DNA of 64,000 nucleotides. It comes from Thermus sediminis (lineage in GTDB: Bacteria > Deinococcota > Deinococci > Deinococcales > Thermaceae). Within the stretch, counting starts at the first letter, position 1. Every line of letters starts with the position of its first letter. Under the pieces are notes generated by a model, which ran no database searches, was not told the DNA's origin, and was given only the letters and a program-made list of their open reading frames with translations. The translations under genes and the position numbers were made by a program. Shown in pieces: positions 9,215 through 16,025 of the stretch. Location of the stretch: the NCBI RefSeq assembly GCF_003426945.1, contig NZ_QURO01000004.1, positions 1,785,501 to 1,849,500 on the forward strand, written 5' to 3'.

Positions 9215-9871
9215 GTGGACCCCCCGCCCTTGGCCCAAGAGCCGGAGGAGGCCCTGAGGGCGGTTCTCCTCGCCTACAAGCAGAGTAGCGGCCGCCAGAA
9301 CCCCTTGGCGGACTACCTCTTGCGGCGTTTGCGCCCGCGCCTTCCCGTTCGCCTCCATCCCTACCTGAAGCGGGAGGTTCAGGTTCCAGGCCTGGCCCGG
9401 TCCAAATCCTGGGACCTGGGTTTGGTCTACCCTGAGGGCCCTACTAGGAAACCCCGGCTTCTCCTCTCCCTCAAGTCCATCCTGGCCAACCCCTCGGGGT
9501 CCAGGCCCAACCGGCTGGACGACCTGGTGGGCGAGGCCTCCTCCGCGCAGATGCTTTTTCCAGAGGTGGTGGTGGGTTACGTGGTGGTGCTGGACTACGG
9601 CGCCCCTGCCAAGCGGAAGGAGGGGTGCAAGCACCCCGTGGGGGACGAGCTCATGCCCCTCTATGCCCGCTTCCTCGAGGGCCTGGAAGCCCTCGCCAAA
9701 AGACAGCCTCCCCTCTGGGCCCAGGGCTTGGTGGAGGGGTACTGGGCGGTTGCCATGGACAGTCGTCAGGAGGCCCTTCTCCTGGAGCCCGAGGCCACCC
9801 TCAAGAGGGGCGAAGCCTTCTTGGACGCCTTGGTGGCTGCCTTGCGGGAGCGGGAGCCCTTGCTCTTTTAG
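9215..9871 (+). CDS. Candidate type II restriction endonuclease (partner of the methyltransferase)
   Basis: 218 residues from GTG 9215, 2 bases after the methyltransferase stop. Not identified with certainty. Visible: a WDLGLVYP strand with Asp67, then a strand-turn RLLLSLKSILAN with Lys87, spaced like the D...(D/E)xK catalytic core but with Ser in the middle position. A following NRLDDLVGEAS / FPEVVVGYVVVLDY pattern resembles what I recall of some type II endonucleases, in which SxKS precedes an N-R-x-E/D-E/D segment and a P-x-x-x-x-G-Y strand. Conserved position beside an MTase is the main support. The codon choice looks slightly less strict than in neighbours, consistent with a mobile R-M module. 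It could be another small DNA-modifying protein. Confidence 0.6.
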   Translation: MDPPPLAQEPEEALRAVLLAYKQSSGRQNPLADYLLRRLRPRLPVRLHPYLKREVQVPGLARSKSWDLGLVYPEGPTRKPRLLLSLKSILANPSGSRPNRLDDLVGEASSAQMLFPEVVVGYVVVLDYGAPAKRKEGCKHPVGDELMPLYARFLEGLEALAKRQPPLWAQGLVEGYWAVAMDSRQEALLLEPEATLKRGEAFLDALVAALREREPLLF

Positions 9872-10959
9872 CTTGCGGCCAGCTTGAGCAGGGGGAGCAG
9901 GGCTTCGTGGAGCTCTTCCGGCCTATCCCGCCTCAGGGTGATGTGCCCCACCTTCCGCCCAAGGCGCACCGCCTTGCCGTACCAGTGGAGGTGGGCCCCG
10001 GGCACCTTTAGGACCTCCCGGAAGTCGGGCCTGAGGCCGATGAGGTTCACCATGGCGCTATACCCCCTGGGGGCGGTGCTCCCCAGGGGGAGGCCCAGGA
10101 GGGCCCGCAGGTGGTTCTGGAACTGGCTCGTCTCCGCCCCCTCTATGGTCCAGTGGCCGGAGTTGTGCACCCGAGGGGCCATCTCGTTGAAGAGGAGCTC
10201 CTCGCCCACCTGGAAGAGTTCCAGAGCCAGGACCCCCACGTAGTCCAGGGCCTCGAGGGCCCTCCTCGCGTACCCCTCCGCCTTCTTCCATAGGGCCGCG
10301 GACGCCCCCGGGGCGGGGGCCAGGGAGAGGCGGAGGATACCCCCTTGGTGGCGGTTTTCCACCAGGGGGTAGAAGGCCACTTCCCCCGTGGTTCCCCGCA
10401 CCGCCAGAAGGGAAAGTTCCCGGTCAAAGGGCACGAGGCCCTCGAGGATGAGCCCCTTCCCTCCCAGGGCACGAAAAGCGGCCTCCGCCTCCTCGGGGGC
10501 CCGCACCAGGGCCTGGCCCTTGCCGTCGTACCCGCCCCTCCGGGTCTTGAGGAGGGCGGGAAGCCCCACCCGCTTGAGGCCCTCCTCCAGGTCAGGGAGG
10601 CCCTCCACCGGGTGGAAGGGGGGCGTGGGCACCCCCAGGCCCCGGAAGAAGCGCTTCTCCAGGAGGCGGTCCTGGGCCACCTCCAGGGCCTTGGGCGGGG
10701 GGTAGAGGGGGAGGAGGCCTTCCAGGAAGCGGGCCGCCGCCACGGGCACGTTCTCAAACTCGTAGGTGATGAGGTCCAGCCCCTGGGCGAAGCGGGTCAA
10801 GGTGGCCTCGTCGTCAAAGCTCCCCGGAAAAAGCTCCCCCACCTCTCCGGCGCAGGCCTCGGGGGAGGGGTCCAGGAAGCGGAAGGAAAGCCCCAGGGGG
10901 TAGCCCGCCAGGGCCAGCATCCGCCCGAGCTGCCCCCCGCCCAGAATCCCAATCCTCAC
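9868..10959 (-). CDS. purK: N5-carboxyaminoimidazole ribonucleotide synthase
   Basis: 363 residues. ATP-grasp enzyme that carboxylates AIR to N5-CAIR in purine synthesis; PurE then isomerises the product. The N-terminus [18 protein letters not shown] is the family hallmark. ATP-grasp elements include [13 protein letters not shown] and, further on, [18 protein letters not shown] and [14 protein letters not shown]. The start is taken as GTG 10959, which overlaps the purE stop (GTGA); the frame is open further upstream but that part is purE in another frame. The 3' end overlaps the convergent endonuclease gene by 4 bases. Confidence 0.96.
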   Translation of the reverse strand: MRIGILGGGQLGRMLALAGYPLGLSFRFLDPSPEACAGEVGELFPGSFDDEATLTRFAQGLDLITYEFENVPVAAARFLEGLLPLYPPPKALEVAQDRLLEKRFFRGLGVPTPPFHPVEGLPDLEEGLKRVGLPALLKTRRGGYDGKGQALVRAPEEAEAAFRALGGKGLILEGLVPFDRELSLLAVRGTTGEVAFYPLVENRHQGGILRLSLAPAPGASAALWKKAEGYARRALEALDYVGVLALELFQVGEELLFNEMAPRVHNSGHWTIEGAETSQFQNHLRALLGLPLGSTAPRGYSAMVNLIGLRPDFREVLKVPGAHLHWYGKAVRLGRKVGHITLRRDRPEELHEALLPLLKLAAS

Positions 10960-11450
10960 GCCTCCTCCCTGGGGTCGGGGTGGGCCAGGACGGCCTCGGT
11001 CTGGGCCTGGCGGTAGGCCTTGACCCTTCCCAGTACCTCGGGGTGCCTGAGGCCCACGATGCTGGCGGCCAGGAGGGCGGCGTTTACCGCCCCCGCCTTG
11101 CCGATGGCCAGGGTCCCCACCGGGACTCCGGCGGGCATCTGCACGATGGAGAGGAGGGCGTCCAAACCCTTTAGGGCCTGGCCCTCCACGGGCACCCCCA
11201 GGACGGGGAGGGGGGTGTGGGCCGCGGTCATCCCAGGGAGGTGGGCCGCCCCTCCCGCCCCGGCGATGATGACGAGAAGCCCCCGCTCCTCTGCGGTCTT
11301 GGCGTACTCGGCCATGAGGTCCGGGGTGCGGTGGGCGGAGACCACCCGGACCTCGTAGGGAACCCCCAGGGCCTCGAGGGTCTCCGCCGCGTAGCGCAGG
11401 GTGGCCCAGTCGGACCTGGAACCCATGATGACGCCTACCAAGGGGCGCAT
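10956..11450 (-). CDS. purE: N5-carboxyaminoimidazole ribonucleotide mutase
   Basis: 164 residues, class I PurE length. It converts N5-CAIR to CAIR. Signature [21 protein letters not shown] near residue 10, VVSAHRTPD, then [16 protein letters not shown] and the conserved [17 protein letters not shown]. First gene of the purEK pair, coupled to purK by a GTGA overlap. ATG 11450 is 8 bases from a TACAAT -10 box, so the mRNA is probably leaderless. Divergent from sbtA, whose start is 47 bases away. Confidence 0.97.
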   Translation of the reverse strand: MRPLVGVIMGSRSDWATLRYAAETLEALGVPYEVRVVSAHRTPDLMAEYAKTAEERGLLVIIAGAGGAAHLPGMTAAHTPLPVLGVPVEGQALKGLDALLSIVQMPAGVPVGTLAIGKAGAVNAALLAASIVGLRHPEVLGRVKAYRQAQTEAVLAHPDPREEA

Positions 11451-11458
11451 CGTACCGG

Positions 11459-11464
11459 ATTGTA
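11459..11464 (-). promoter_or_regulatory. -10 box of purEK (TACAAT)
   Basis: TACAAT on the minus strand with 8 bases to the purE ATG, in a 47-base divergent gap. No purine-repressor-like palindrome was seen. Confidence 0.55.
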
Positions 11465-11497
11465 CAAGGGAGGGCTCTCTGGTAGAAGGGGAAGGCT

Positions 11498-12454
11498 ATG
11501 GACGCCCTGGAACTGTTTAGGCTCAACCTCCTTTCCCCCATGGTCCTGGCCTTCTTCCTAGGGGTGGCGTCGAGGCTCATAAGGAGCGACCTGGCCTTTC
11601 CCGAGGCCATGTATACGGCCCTTTCCCTCTACCTCCTCTTCGCCATCGGACTAAAGGGCGGGGTGGAGCTCTCCAAGACCCCCTTGGGCCTCCTCCTCCT
11701 CCCCCTATTGGCCACCCTCTTCCTGGGGCTCTTCCGGCCCCTTTCCGGTTACCTCTTGGCGCGGCGCCTCCTCCGGGTGGGCCGGGCGGACGCCGGGGCC
11801 CTGGCCGCCCACTACGGCTCGGTCTCCGCCGTCACCTTTCTGGCCGCCCTCACCTTCGTCCAGGCGGTGGGTGGGCGTCCGGAAGGGTTCCTGCCCACCC
11901 TGGTGGCCCTTTTGGAGGTGCCGGGGATCGTCCTGGCCCTCCTCGTGGCCAAGCGGGGGGGTGGGGATCTGAGGGAGGCCGTGCACGAGGTCCTCACCGG
12001 CAAGAGCGTGGTCCTCCTCCTGGGGGGGCTCCTCGTCGGGGCCCTTTCGGGAGAGGCGGGGATGGAGCGGGTGAAGCCCTTCTTCGTGGACCCCTTCTAC
12101 GGGGTCCTCACCCTTTTCCTGCTGGACCTGGGGATGGTGGCGGCCTCGAGGCTTTCCACGCTAAAGGGGGTGGGCCCTCGCTTGGTCCTCTACGGGGCGG
12201 GCCTGGCCCTCTTCCACGGGGCCCTGGGGGTCTACCTGGGCCACCTGGCGGGGCTTTCCGTGGACGGGGCTACGGTCTTTGGGGCCATGGCCGCCAGCGC
12301 CAGCTACATCGCTGCCCCGGCGGCGGTGCGCCTCGCCCTTCCCGAGGCCAACCCCAGCCTGTACCTGGCAGCCAGCCTGGCGGTGACCTTTCCCTTTAAC
12401 CTGATCCTGGGCATTCCCCTTTACCACGCCCTGGCCCAAGCCATCGGGGGGTGA
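11498..12454 (+). CDS. sbtA: SbtA-type sodium-dependent bicarbonate transporter
   Basis: 318 residues with about ten hydrophobic segments and the two-half inverted layout of the SbtA family (formerly DUF897). Family-like stretches include the N-terminal PMVLAFFLGVASRLIRSDL, FAIGLKGG, AAHYGSVSAVTF in the first core helix pair and AAASASYIAAPAAVRLALPEA in the matching second half. Cyanobacterial SbtA imports bicarbonate with sodium. The very next gene, 3 bases on, is an SbtB-like PII protein, which strengthens the call. In a heterotroph the likely job is to supply bicarbonate for carboxylases; the nearby purK uses it, but that link is inference. Confidence 0.85.
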   Translation: MDALELFRLNLLSPMVLAFFLGVASRLIRSDLAFPEAMYTALSLYLLFAIGLKGGVELSKTPLGLLLLPLLATLFLGLFRPLSGYLLARRLLRVGRADAGALAAHYGSVSAVTFLAALTFVQAVGGRPEGFLPTLVALLEVPGIVLALLVAKRGGGDLREAVHEVLTGKSVVLLLGGLLVGALSGEAGMERVKPFFVDPFYGVLTLFLLDLGMVAASRLSTLKGVGPRLVLYGAGLALFHGALGVYLGHLAGLSVDGATVFGAMAASASYIAAPAAVRLALPEANPSLYLAASLAVTFPFNLILGIPLYHALAQAIGG

Positions 12455-12457
12455 GGC

Positions 12458-12760
12458 ATGGACCTGGTGCCCTTGAAACTGGTGACCATCATGGCGGAAA
12501 GCCTTCTGGAGAAGAGGCTAGTGGAGGAGATCAAGCGCCTGGGGGCCAAGGGGTACACCATCACCCCGGCCCGGGGGGAGGGCTCCCGCGGTCTCCGGAG
12601 CGTGGACTGGGAAAGGCAGAACATTCGCCTAGAAACCATCGTCTCCGAGGGAGTGGCCATGGACATACTAAAGAAACTACAGGAAACTTACTTCCCTCAC
12701 TACGCGGTTATCGCCTACGTGGAGAACGTGTGGGTGGTGCGGGGCGACAAGTACGTCTAA
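12458..12760 (+). CDS. sbtB: SbtB-like PII family protein
   Basis: 100 residues with the ferredoxin-like PII fold: strand PLKLVTIMAES, helix, GAKGYTITPARGEGSRG leading into the T-loop, strand RLETIVSEGVAMDILKKL, and a C-terminal strand AVIAYVENVWVVRG. SbtB binds adenine nucleotides (cAMP, AMP, ADP, ATP) and gates SbtA through its T-loop. The C-terminal redox loop with paired Cys seen in some cyanobacterial SbtB proteins is absent. Only 3 bases separate it from sbtA, so the two are co-expressed. Confidence 0.82.
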   Translation: MDLVPLKLVTIMAESLLEKRLVEEIKRLGAKGYTITPARGEGSRGLRSVDWERQNIRLETIVSEGVAMDILKKLQETYFPHYAVIAYVENVWVVRGDKYV

Positions 12761-12774
12761 GTGCGCCGCGGTGG

Positions 12775-12805
12775 GACCTCCAGAGGAGGTCTGCCCGCGC
12801 GGCAG
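12775..12805 (+). terminator. Double hairpin after sbtB
   Basis: A perfect 7-bp stem GACCTCC-AGA-GGAGGTC (12775-12791) is followed directly by CTGCC-CGCGC-GGCAG (12791-12805). No T tract follows. A terminator role between convergent sbtB and dedA is likely but not proven. Confidence 0.45.
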
Positions 12806-12843
12806 GGCCGGTCCCTCGTGCGGGAAGGTTTTCCCACGGGCAC

Positions 12844-13374
12844 TCAGCCTTGGGGCTTTCGCCAGCGGGCCCATAGGGGGAGGAGGACCAGAAGGGCGAG
12901 CGCGGGCCAAAGGAGCCAGGGGGGTACCCTCTGCCCCAGGAGGTAGGCGAAGAGGACGAGCCCTTGGGTCCAAAGGAGGCTTCCTAGGGCCGAAAGCAGG
13001 AGGTAGGCGTGGAGGGGAAAACCTAGGGCCCCGAAGAGGAAGGGGACCAGGGTGCGCAACCCGGGCACGAAGGGAGCGACGAGGAGAGCCGAGGGGCCGA
13101 AGCGGGTCAAAAACCGCTCCCCCCTTTCCACCAGCTCTGGGGGAAACCGCTTTCGGATGGGCGGACCAAGCCTCCGTCCGATCCCGTAACCCACCCCGTG
13201 CCCCAGGAAGGCTCCCAGGAAGAGGAGGGGCAGGAGGGGGAAGAGGGCAAGCCTGCCCTCCCCGGCGAGGGCGCCTAGGGCCAGGAGGAGGGTGTCCCCG
13301 CCGGGCACCAGGAGGCCGAAGGGAAACCCCACTTCCAGGAAGAGCAGGAGGGCTGGGGTAAGGTAGGCCCACAT
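12844..13374 (-). CDS. DedA-family membrane protein
   Basis: 176 residues with several hydrophobic helices and the DedA/VTT domain pattern: a re-entrant-loop region GLLVPGGDTLLLALGAL, the GHGVGYGIGRRLG segment, and RFGPSALLVAPFVPGLRTLVPFLFGA, which matches the family G-x-x-x-v-x-x-R-F-x-P-x-x-R motif in modified form. Some DedA proteins flip polyprenyl phosphate or phosphatidylethanolamine or support proton-motive force; the substrate here is unknown. It starts 1 base before the terC stop region (13376), so it belongs to the transcript controlled by the manganese riboswitch. Confidence 0.83.
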   Translation of the reverse strand: MWAYLTPALLLFLEVGFPFGLLVPGGDTLLLALGALAGEGRLALFPLLPLLFLGAFLGHGVGYGIGRRLGPPIRKRFPPELVERGERFLTRFGPSALLVAPFVPGLRTLVPFLFGALGFPLHAYLLLSALGSLLWTQGLVLFAYLLGQRVPPWLLWPALALLVLLPLWARWRKPQG

Positions 13375-13375
13375 G

Positions 13376-14071
13376 TCAAGAGGCCTGGGGAGCGGGCTTC
13401 CTCATGGCCCAGAGGCCTCCCAGGAAGAGAACCGCCACGATGAAGAGGCTGAAGGCCTCCTTGTCCAGTCCCACGACCATTTCAGGCCGCCCCAGGACCT
13501 CCTTGGCCAGCTTATCCCACCCTCCCAGGGCCAGCTTCACCGCGGCCAGGCCCACCACCAGATAGGCCAGGTGCTTGAACCGGGGGTAGCGGTCTAGGAG
13601 GCCCACCACCAGGCCGGCCAGCACCCTAAGGGCCAGGATGCCCAAGAGGACCCCGGTGTAGATGACCCAAAGCCTATCGGAAAGGGCCACGGCCACCAGG
13701 ACCGAGTCTACCGCGAAGGCCAGGTCCATGAGCTCCACCTGGGCCACCACCTTCCAGAACTGGGCGGCAGTGGCCTCCAGGGGCGGAGGCGCGTGGGCCT
13801 CCTCGGGCTTCAGGAAGTGCTTGAGGGCAATGTAGAGGAGGTAGGCAGCCCCCAGGGCCTGGACCCACCAGAGCTTGATGACCAAGGTGGCGAAGAGGAG
13901 GGCGAGGCCCCTGAGGACATAGGCCCCCAGGATGCCGTAGAAGAGGGCCTTGCGCCTCAGGTGTAGGGGAAGCCTCTGCACCAGCACCCCTAGGATGAGG
14001 GCGTTGTCCGCGGAGAGGATCACCTCCAGGACGATCAGGATCAGGATCACCGAGATCACGCCAGCTTCCAT
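13376..14071 (-). CDS. TerC-family membrane protein, probable manganese exporter
   Basis: 231 residues from ATG 14071, with seven or so hydrophobic helices. The TerC signature acidic residues are seen in VLEVILSADNALILGVLV (helix 1) and VELMDLAFAVDSVLVAVAL (middle), as in TerC/Alx/MeeF proteins, several of which export Mn2+. The ATG is preceded by GGAGG; an in-frame TTG at 14083 lies inside the terminator T-tract and is less likely. A yybP-ykoY (Mn2+) riboswitch in the leader supports a manganese export or homeostasis role. DedA follows in the same unit. Confidence 0.88.
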   Translation of the reverse strand: MEAGVISVILILIVLEVILSADNALILGVLVQRLPLHLRRKALFYGILGAYVLRGLALLFATLVIKLWWVQALGAAYLLYIALKHFLKPEEAHAPPPLEATAAQFWKVVAQVELMDLAFAVDSVLVAVALSDRLWVIYTGVLLGILALRVLAGLVVGLLDRYPRFKHLAYLVVGLAAVKLALGGWDKLAKEVLGRPEMVVGLDKEAFSLFIVAVLFLGGLWAMRKPAPQAS

Positions 14072-14081
14072 GCCCACCTCC

Positions 14082-14113
14082 AAAACAAAAGGACCACCGC
14101 TTCTGCGGTGGTC
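14082..14113 (-). terminator. Rho-independent terminator of the terC riboswitch
   Basis: On the minus strand a perfect 9-bp stem GACCACCGC (14113-14105), loop AGAA, GCGGTGGTC (14100-14092), then CTTTTGTTTTG. It ends just before the terC ribosome binding site. Its 5' arm contains the ACC of the aptamer end GGCAAGACC, so aptamer closure and terminator formation compete. Confidence 0.88.
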
Positions 14114-14196
14114 TTGCCCGGGCTCTTCCGCCCCCGACCCCCCGAGGCCCGTGGCCTGTCCTGACGTGGGGCCGGCAAGGGGCTACTCCCCAACCA
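14082..14196 (-). ncRNA. yybP-ykoY manganese riboswitch upstream of terC-dedA
   Basis: Reading the minus strand, the leader holds the two hallmark conserved stretches of the yybP-ykoY aptamer: GGGGAGTAGC (14191-14182) near the start and GGCAAGACC (14118-14110) at the end. Between them lie GC-rich stems. TGGT (14196-14193) can pair with ACCA just after GCAAG to form P1. The ACCA bases are shared with the 5' arm of the terminator, giving an on-switch: Mn2+ holds P1 and lets RNA polymerase pass. The family is known to control TerC/Alx and MntP-type exporters, which fits the gene behind it. Confidence 0.85.
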
Positions 14197-14202
14197 AAAG
14201 AG

Positions 14203-14208
14203 AGTATA
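14203..14208 (-). promoter_or_regulatory. -10 box of the riboswitch-terC transcript (TATACT)
   Basis: TATACT on the minus strand places the transcription start near 14196, exactly where the aptamer begins. No good -35 is visible. Confidence 0.65.
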
Positions 14209-14235
14209 GCAGCAAGCCGGGGCGGTGGGAGAGGG

Positions 14236-14241
14236 TATACT
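14236..14241 (+). promoter_or_regulatory. -10 box of the MIP18-family gene (TATACT)
   Basis: TATACT followed by 6 bases and the ATG at 14248: a typical leaderless start. Confidence 0.65.
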
Positions 14242-14247
14242 TCGGGC

Positions 14248-14604
14248 ATGGACGATGCGCGCCAGCAGGCGAACCCCGGGGCGGGGGCTCTGCCCAGCAA
14301 GGAGCAGGTCCTCGAGGCCCTCAAGGTGGTCTACGACCCCGAGATCCCCGTGAACATCGTGGACCTGGGCCTGGTCTACGACGTGGAGGTCCACGAAAAC
14401 GGCGTGGTGGACGTCACCATGACCCTCACCGCCATCGGGTGCCCGGCCCAGGATGTGGTGAAGGCGGACGCGGAGATGGCGGTCATGCGCCTACCTGGGG
14501 TGCAGGGGGTGAACGTGGAGTTCGTCTGGACCCCGCCCTGGACCCCCGCCCGGATGACCGAGGAGGGGAAGCGCATGATGCGGATGTTCGGTTTCAACGT
14601 GTAA
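14248..14604 (+). CDS. MIP18/DUF59-family Fe-S assembly protein (SufT/PaaD-like)
   Basis: 118 residues, single DUF59 domain. The motif VYDPEIPVNIVDLGLVYDV and the conserved Cys in TLTAIGCPAQDVV are diagnostic, and the C-terminal PPWTPARMTEEGKRMMRMFGF is the usual PPW-x-x-x-x-x-T-E extension of stand-alone MIP18 proteins. Family members (SufT, PaaD, CIA2) help mature Fe-S proteins. No suf genes lie nearby, so it acts from a separate locus. Its mRNA is probably leaderless and ends at the strong hairpin just downstream. Confidence 0.92.
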   Translation: MDDARQQANPGAGALPSKEQVLEALKVVYDPEIPVNIVDLGLVYDVEVHENGVVDVTMTLTAIGCPAQDVVKADAEMAVMRLPGVQGVNVEFVWTPPWTPARMTEEGKRMMRMFGFNV

Positions 14605-14608
14605 TCCG

Positions 14609-14637
14609 GCCCCATCCTGGCTTCGCCAGGATGGGGC
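14609..14637 (+). terminator. Hairpin terminator after the MIP18 gene
   Basis: A perfect 13-bp stem GCCCCATCCTGGC / GCCAGGATGGGGC with loop TTC, starting 5 bases after the stop codon. There is no T tract (GGTCTCTCG follows), like the hairpins at 41759 and 55872. Confidence 0.7.
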
Positions 14638-14745
14638 GGTCTCTCGCCCCTTTGGGCTATGGCGCCAGGGGTGGGCCTAGAGGGCGAACCAAGACCAAAG
14701 GGGGGCGCACCCCGGGGGCTAGAGGACCGATGGACGTCCGCGCAC

Positions 14746-15813
14746 CTACCGTAGAAGAAATCCCTGGCCTAGCGGGTCATCTGGGGCAAGTACAAATTCG
14801 TGTTGGCCGGTAATCCAGGCACGGCCGGAAACCTCGGGGATGATCGCTGGAAAGCCCGCAACGGCCGCTTCGCTCGCTATCGTGACGGTGAACGTGGTCC
14901 CCAGGATGCTCTCGGTGGTGAAGGCCTGGCCTGGCAGTAAGCGGCCACGGGCGTATTCCAGGGCTGCCCTCCCGCTCACGCCGGTCCCCGTGGGGGAACG
15001 GTCCACCTCACCATCCGCAAAGATGCAAACGTTGCGCGCCTGGTGCGCCGGATCCTGTGGCGGGCCGCTTATGATCGTCCCGTACAGGAAGCTGAGGTCT
15101 GGTTCGAGCGGGTGGTGGATGGGGTAGGCCGACATCACCGCGCGCTTGATGGCCATGCCGGCCTCGATCAGCTTGCGATAGTTGGCGGCCTCCAGCGTCA
15201 ACCCCAGATCTCTGGCGTCAACATAGGCGTAGAACGCGCCGCCAAAGGCCAGGTCGTAGCGCACACGGCCCCAGCCGGGTACGTCCACAACCTGATCCAA
15301 CGCATAGGCAAAAGAGGGCACGTTGCGGAAGGAGACGTGCATCACCCGGGAACGGTCCGGGCTCAAAGCCGCCTGGGCGACCACCTGGCCGGCTGGCGTG
15401 TCTATGCGCAGCCTTTCTTTGCCCGCCAGGCCCGAGCAGTCCAGGTCAGGGAAGGTGGAGGGTCGGGGCCGGGCCTCCAGCAGGCAGGTGACCAGAGCGA
15501 TGATGCCGTGCCCACACATGGTGCTCCAGCCCTCGTTGTGCATGAAGAGGACGCCCAGGTCGCTTTCGGGGGAGGTGGGCTCGGTGATGAGGGCCCCGTA
15601 CATGTCCGCGTGGCCGCGCGGCTCCAACATGAGGAGACGGCGCAACCCCTCCAGACGTTCCCGAGCGTAACGGCGCTTTTGAAGCATCGTTGCGCCGGGG
15701 AGGGGATCCAGGCCGGCCGTCAAAACCCTTAGCGGCTCCCCCTCGGCGTGCAGGTCTAGGGTGGTGAAACGCTGCCAGGTGGTGGCGGGCTGCCAGCTCA
15801 TGATGGAGCCCAC
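14746..15813 (-). CDS. Proline racemase-family enzyme, probable trans-3-hydroxy-L-proline dehydratase
   Basis: 355 residues of the proline racemase fold. The first catalytic position is Cys100 in STMCGHG, but the second, Cys in racemases and 4-hydroxyproline epimerases, is Thr275 in DRSPTGTG. Cys/Thr is the known marker of trans-3-hydroxy-L-proline dehydratase, which makes pyrroline-2-carboxylate. Codon choice is clearly looser than in neighbours (many NNA/NNT codons, lower G+C), and it carries its own E. coli-like promoter and operator, so recent acquisition is likely. GTG 15813 is used here; ATG 15801 is an alternative. No reductase for the product is adjacent. Confidence 0.82.
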   Translation of the reverse strand: MGSIMSWQPATTWQRFTTLDLHAEGEPLRVLTAGLDPLPGATMLQKRRYARERLEGLRRLLMLEPRGHADMYGALITEPTSPESDLGVLFMHNEGWSTMCGHGIIALVTCLLEARPRPSTFPDLDCSGLAGKERLRIDTPAGQVVAQAALSPDRSRVMHVSFRNVPSFAYALDQVVDVPGWGRVRYDLAFGGAFYAYVDARDLGLTLEAANYRKLIEAGMAIKRAVMSAYPIHHPLEPDLSFLYGTIISGPPQDPAHQARNVCIFADGEVDRSPTGTGVSGRAALEYARGRLLPGQAFTTESILGTTFTVTIASEAAVAGFPAIIPEVSGRAWITGQHEFVLAPDDPLGQGFLLR

Positions 15814-15856
15814 GGTCGGCGCGTCTCCCAGGCCGCCGCTGCCTTGGCTAGAACCA

Positions 15857-15882
15857 ACAGATGTGTAACACCTACAATCTGT
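15857..15882. promoter_or_regulatory. Probable operator of the hydroxyproline dehydratase gene
   Basis: Inverted repeat ACAGAT-G-TGTA...TACA-ATCTGT with one extra base in the left arm and a 5-base centre. It sits about 8-33 bases downstream of the expected transcription start, a good repressor position. The regulator is not in the window. Confidence 0.55.
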
Positions 15883-15896
15883 CCCACTTCATCGCA

Positions 15897-15925
15897 AGAG
15901 TACGGCCACGCCGGGGTCTTGTCAA
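15897..15925 (-). promoter_or_regulatory. Sigma-70 promoter of the hydroxyproline dehydratase gene
   Basis: Minus strand TTGACA (15925-15920), 17-base spacer, TACTCT (15902-15897). It is the only textbook -35/-10 pair in the window, in keeping with an acquired gene. Confidence 0.75.
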
Positions 15926-16013
15926 GGGTTTTGTGGCTCTTCTGGCCCTTTCTCCCTACGAACCCAGGTCCTCACGCGAAGATCACAGAGGCCGCCAGGG
16001 CTCCCCTTTTCGC

Positions 16014-16019
16014 TAAAGT
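16014..16019 (+). promoter_or_regulatory. -10 box of the malic enzyme gene (TAAAGT)
   Basis: TAAAGT with 6 bases to ATG 16026; leaderless pattern. Confidence 0.55.
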
Positions 16020-16025
16020 GGGGGC

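Noticed and set aside
10960-11610. Long N-terminal extension of purK
   Set aside because: That part is purE read in another frame; GTG 10959 starts the conserved [11 protein letters not shown].
14640-14745. Attachment site flanking the acquired hydroxyproline gene
   Set aside because: No matching direct repeat could be found on the far side near 15930-16010.
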